A DNA stretch of 64,000 nt from contig JBPOJB010000001.1 in the NCBI GenBank assembly GCA_052034005.1, positions 124,001 through 188,000 on the forward strand. The letters run 5' to 3'. Origin of the DNA: JAAYDI01 sp052034005. Its GTDB lineage: Bacteria; Planctomycetota; Planctomycetia; Pirellulales; Pirellulaceae. Of the stretch, positions 61,482 to 64,000 are shown piece by piece (the stretch's first letter is position 1; each line of letters opens with the position of its first letter). The notes under the pieces were generated by a model. The model was not told the DNA's origin. It searched no databases and saw only the letters and a program-made list of their open reading frames with translations. A program made the position numbers and the translations under genes.

Positions 61482-63272
61482 TCAGATCACGTAGTACCAC
61501 GGGGCGCTCTCGGATGCCGCCGCGGTACGACTCGGACAATGCTCACACACATCATCGCCCAGCAGCTCATAGGCGTAGCGTACTGCCGATAACGTGGCGG
61601 AGCCTACCACGGCCGGGTCTTCCGGAAAGACCCGCTCGGCCGGGAGCCAATCGTGGAAGTGCAGGTTGTGCATCGCCTGCTGGAAGTCGGATCGGACGCC
61701 CGCCAGCAGCACGGTCACGCCGCGCCGCTCCAGCTCCTCGAGCCAGTGTCTCAGCCGCTCCATGCACACCATGTCGGGATTGCGAGTCCGTTTCACGCGC
61801 AGGACCACGATCCGCAGGCCCGCGTCCACTCGTTGAGACAAGTTCTCGAGGTAGCGGTCCAACTCGGGCGCGGCGCCGAAGAAGAACTCGCCCTCCAGAT
61901 CCAGAATCAGCATCCGGGAACAGGGCGGGTCGGTCGGCTGACGCTCGCGCAATGTCCGCTCAGCACTGACCGCCAACTCGGTCGCCTTCAGACGCGCGGC
62001 GCGCGGGACGAACATCAGGATCGACAGGCCGACACCGATGAGGATCGAGAATTCGACGCTGATCACAACCGCGGCCACGGCGGTGGTCAACACCAACCCG
62101 GCATCGTAACGCGAGGCGTGGCACGCGCGTTTCAGCCGCTGTGAGTCAAACAGGCCGGCGGCGGTCACCAGGAGAATGCCGGCCAACGCCGCCTTGGGGA
62201 TGTAGTGTGCCCAGGGTGCCAGCAACGTCGCCATGGCCGCGACCGCCACCGCCGCGAAAATGCCCGACATCCGACTCGACGCGCCGGCCTGGAAGTTGAT
62301 CGCCGAACGCGTCAGCGATCCCGATCCGGGCAGGCACTGAAAGAACCCGCCGCTCAAATTGGCGAGCCCCTCCGCCAGGCACTGCTGATTGTAATCCAGC
62401 CGCTGGTGCGTCACCTGCGCGATCGATTTCGCGATCGCCAACGCCTCCACGAGCCCCAGGATGGCAATGGCCAGGGAGTTGCCGGCCATCCTGCTGATCC
62501 ATTCAAATCGGATGTGCGGCACGTGCCAGACGGGCAAACCCGCCGGCACGTGGCCGATCACCGCGACCGCAGACGGATCCGCGCTGCCCGGACGAGACCA
62601 ACCCAGCGCCGCTGCCGCCAGCGCGGCCACGGCCAACGCCGCCAGCATGTCCAGGCGCGGAAGATGGTACCGCCGCACCAGCGTGCGCAACGAAACGACC
62701 AGCAAGACCGTGACCAGGCTGATGCCCAGCGCGCGGTAGTTCACGGCGTCTCCGCTGGTCAGGGTCAACCACAGCCGGTGCAAAATGTGACGGTGTCCCG
62801 CCCCTCGCTCCTGGAGCCCACACAGGTTGCCGACCTGACTCAGGATGATCAGCAGCGCCGCGCCGGCCATGAAGCCCAAGACCACCGATTCCGAGATGTA
62901 ACGGGTCAGGTCGCCCAGTTTGAAGACGGCTACCAGGATCTGGATCGTCCCGACCATGATGGCCAGGAGAAAGACCGCCTCGCAGGCCTCCGCCGGTGTC
63001 TCCAAGTTGAGCAGCGCCACGGCGCTGAAGACCACCAGGCTGATCGCGTTGGTCGGACCATTGATCAGGTGGGACGACGAGCCGAATAGCGAGGCCACGG
63101 CGGTGACGACGATCGCGGAGTACAACCCGAAACGCGGCTCAATCCCGGCAATCAGCGCATAAGCCATCGCCTGGGGCACCGCGACCGCCGCCACGGTCAG
63201 GCCGGCGACGGCGTCCTGACGCGCGGCCCTCCAGCTGTAACGCGCATCCACGATGTTCCAACCCCTCGGCAT
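61482..63272 (-). CDS. SulP-family anion transporter with STAS domain
   Basis: 596-residue transporter. The membrane part has the SulP signature near the N-terminus (AVAGLTVAAVAVPQAMAYALIAGIEPRFGLYSAIV) and SLTRSAINFQAGASSRMSGI further on. A C-terminal STAS domain (about 440-560) begins with RMLILDLEGEFFFGAAPELD. Such proteins import sulfate, bicarbonate or other anions. The ATG at 63272 has no strong ribosome site but starts the family homology. No cognate enzyme (carbonic anhydrase or sulfate-activating) is adjacent. Confidence 0.93.
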   Translation of the reverse strand: MPRGWNIVDARYSWRAARQDAVAGLTVAAVAVPQAMAYALIAGIEPRFGLYSAIVVTAVASLFGSSSHLINGPTNAISLVVFSAVALLNLETPAEACEAVFLLAIMVGTIQILVAVFKLGDLTRYISESVVLGFMAGAALLIILSQVGNLCGLQERGAGHRHILHRLWLTLTSGDAVNYRALGISLVTVLLVVSLRTLVRRYHLPRLDMLAALAVAALAAAALGWSRPGSADPSAVAVIGHVPAGLPVWHVPHIRFEWISRMAGNSLAIAILGLVEALAIAKSIAQVTHQRLDYNQQCLAEGLANLSGGFFQCLPGSGSLTRSAINFQAGASSRMSGIFAAVAVAAMATLLAPWAHYIPKAALAGILLVTAAGLFDSQRLKRACHASRYDAGLVLTTAVAAVVISVEFSILIGVGLSILMFVPRAARLKATELAVSAERTLRERQPTDPPCSRMLILDLEGEFFFGAAPELDRYLENLSQRVDAGLRIVVLRVKRTRNPDMVCMERLRHWLEELERRGVTVLLAGVRSDFQQAMHNLHFHDWLPAERVFPEDPAVVGSATLSAVRYAYELLGDDVCEHCPSRTAAASESAPWYYVI

Positions 63273-63346
63273 GATGTTGCGCCTGTCAACGCCGCGCTCG
63301 GATACGCGCCCCGCAGCCTCCAGCTCGCGCTATCCCGCGCCCGGAC

Positions 63347-64000
63347 CTAGAAACGCAAGAAAACCTTGCGCCGATACAGCAGCCCCGCGATCCCAAAGAC
63401 AATCAGCAAGCCGACCAACCCCGCCACCAGCTCGTCGTAGCGGCCGAAATAGTTGGACAGCTCGCCCACCGGCGGAGTGTCCGTGACCAGGCGGAGGCCC
63501 ACCAGATGAGTTGCAATCCGCGGAATGTCCACCAGGTTGTCGACCATGTAGATCGTGATGGGATTCATGCCGATCCAGACGAACGGCATGGCCCAGCGGC
63601 GCCATCCGATCACCTCGACGACCAGATGGAATGCCGCCAGCAACAGGCAGCTGTACCCACATGCCACCAGGACGAACGACGAGGTCCAGATCTTCTTGAT
63701 GATCGGAAACTGCATGTTCCAGAGCCAGCCCGACGCGGCGAGCACGACACCGGCGATCAGGAGATACCCGACTTTCTTCCATTCCCTGCGCGTCGTGTCG
63801 CGGAGCAGCAGGCCGGCGAACACTCCCAGCAGGCAGTTGGCGACGGCCGGCAGCGTGCTGAGCAAGCCTTCCGGATCGTAAGCACCATCCCACTTGCGCA
63901 GCGGCAGGTAATGGATGTCCACCCAGTTGGCCAGGTTCTGCCCGGGCTCGAAATTGCCCGCCGTGCCGCCGGGCACCGGGACGAACGTCATGACCAGCCA
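63347..64000 (-). CDS. DUF5009/NagX-like membrane protein (cut by window edge)
   Basis: 217 residues of the C-terminal part of a polytopic membrane protein; the frame continues past the right edge. Recognisable segments are GLLSTLPAVANCLLGVFAGLLLR, WNMQFPIIKKIWTSSFVLVACGYS and WAMPFVWIGMNPITIYMVDNLVDI, as in the heparan-alpha-glucosaminide N-acetyltransferase-like family. Probably an acyltransferase acting on sugars at the membrane. About half of the protein is outside the window. Confidence 0.85.
   Translation of the reverse strand, partial: WLVMTFVPVPGGTAGNFEPGQNLANWVDIHYLPLRKWDGAYDPEGLLSTLPAVANCLLGVFAGLLLRDTTRREWKKVGYLLIAGVVLAASGWLWNMQFPIIKKIWTSSFVLVACGYSCLLLAAFHLVVEVIGWRRWAMPFVWIGMNPITIYMVDNLVDIPRIATHLVGLRLVTDTPPVGELSNYFGRYDELVAGLVGLLIVFGIAGLLYRRKVFLRF

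Noticed and set aside
1..64000. CRISPR arrays, IS elements, tRNA or rRNA genes, prophage genes
   Set aside because: None was found by eye; no repeat-spacer pattern, transposase motif or tRNA arm set was recognised. A small tRNA could still have been missed.

Overview
This 64 kb window is GC-rich bacterial DNA that almost certainly comes from the Planctomycetota, probably a Pirellulales-like or uncultured relative. The main markers are LEPR-XLL-type N-terminal motifs on giant extracellular proteins, a BBP7-family outer-membrane protein, DUF1080, DUF4091, DUF4185 and DUF4347 domains, and Tat-exported Gfo/Idh/MocA and aldo/keto-reductase-like proteins. The lineage is inferred from protein families only. 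No rRNA or tRNA was recognised.

Layout. 0.4-2.5 kb (minus): a TolC-type outer-membrane protein followed by an HlyD-type adaptor cut by the left edge. 2.8-6.7 kb: a DUF4347/cadherin-like surface protein with a fresh 384-nt tandem duplication. 6.9-14.2 kb: a hybrid sensor kinase, a REC-HD-GYP regulator, an HlyD adaptor and a fused ABC ATPase-permease; the last three genes overlap. 14.4-17.5 kb: a CAP-domain protein, a glycosylasparaginase, a truncated DUF4185 gene, a tiny zinc-ribbon gene and a frameshifted nuclease relic. 17.8-26.6 kb: a BBP7 protein and a 2517-residue DUF11/SdrD-B adhesin.

26.6-32.4 kb (minus) is a redox/iron cluster: ANTAR response regulator, hemerythrin, CBS-pair protein, thymidylate-synthase-fold enzyme, a tiny membrane protein, FeoA, FeoB and a Cys-rich FeoB-associated protein. 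The tiny membrane protein has an in-frame UGA followed by a SECIS-like hairpin and is the best candidate here for something undescribed. 32.6-33.0 kb holds a consensus-like promoter and a structured RNA ending in a textbook terminator. 33.1-36.5 kb: STAS protein, sigma-70 factor, peroxiredoxin-like CxxC protein and CysK. 36.7-40.8 kb: a leucine-rich-repeat lipoprotein behind a three-hairpin leader, a Tat-exported oxidoreductase and a GH5-type hydrolase.

40.9-45 kb is a signalling block: a CsrA/H-box/REC fusion, then a hybrid kinase coupled to a sugar-binding lipoprotein. 45-53 kb: a lipoprotein, an FtsX-like permease without its ATPase, an MFS transporter, a ferredoxin-like protein with a nitrous-oxide-stimulated-promoter protein, a secreted Dabb protein and a DUF4091 protein. 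53-64 kb: an AKR-like protein lacking the usual catalytic residues, an RRM protein, a Dnmt2-type methyltransferase, an ADP-ribosylglycohydrolase/DUF1080 fusion, a zincin, an ABC-2 exporter pair, a SulP transporter and a DUF5009/NagX-like membrane protein cut by the right edge.

Overall the window combines surface and secreted carbohydrate-related functions, multidrug-type export and an unusually dense set of two-component and post-transcriptional regulators. The four-base ATGA overlaps (HD-GYP/HlyD, DUF4185/zinc ribbon, CBS/ThyA-like, FeoA/FeoB, ABC permease/ATPase) are the clearest operon evidence.
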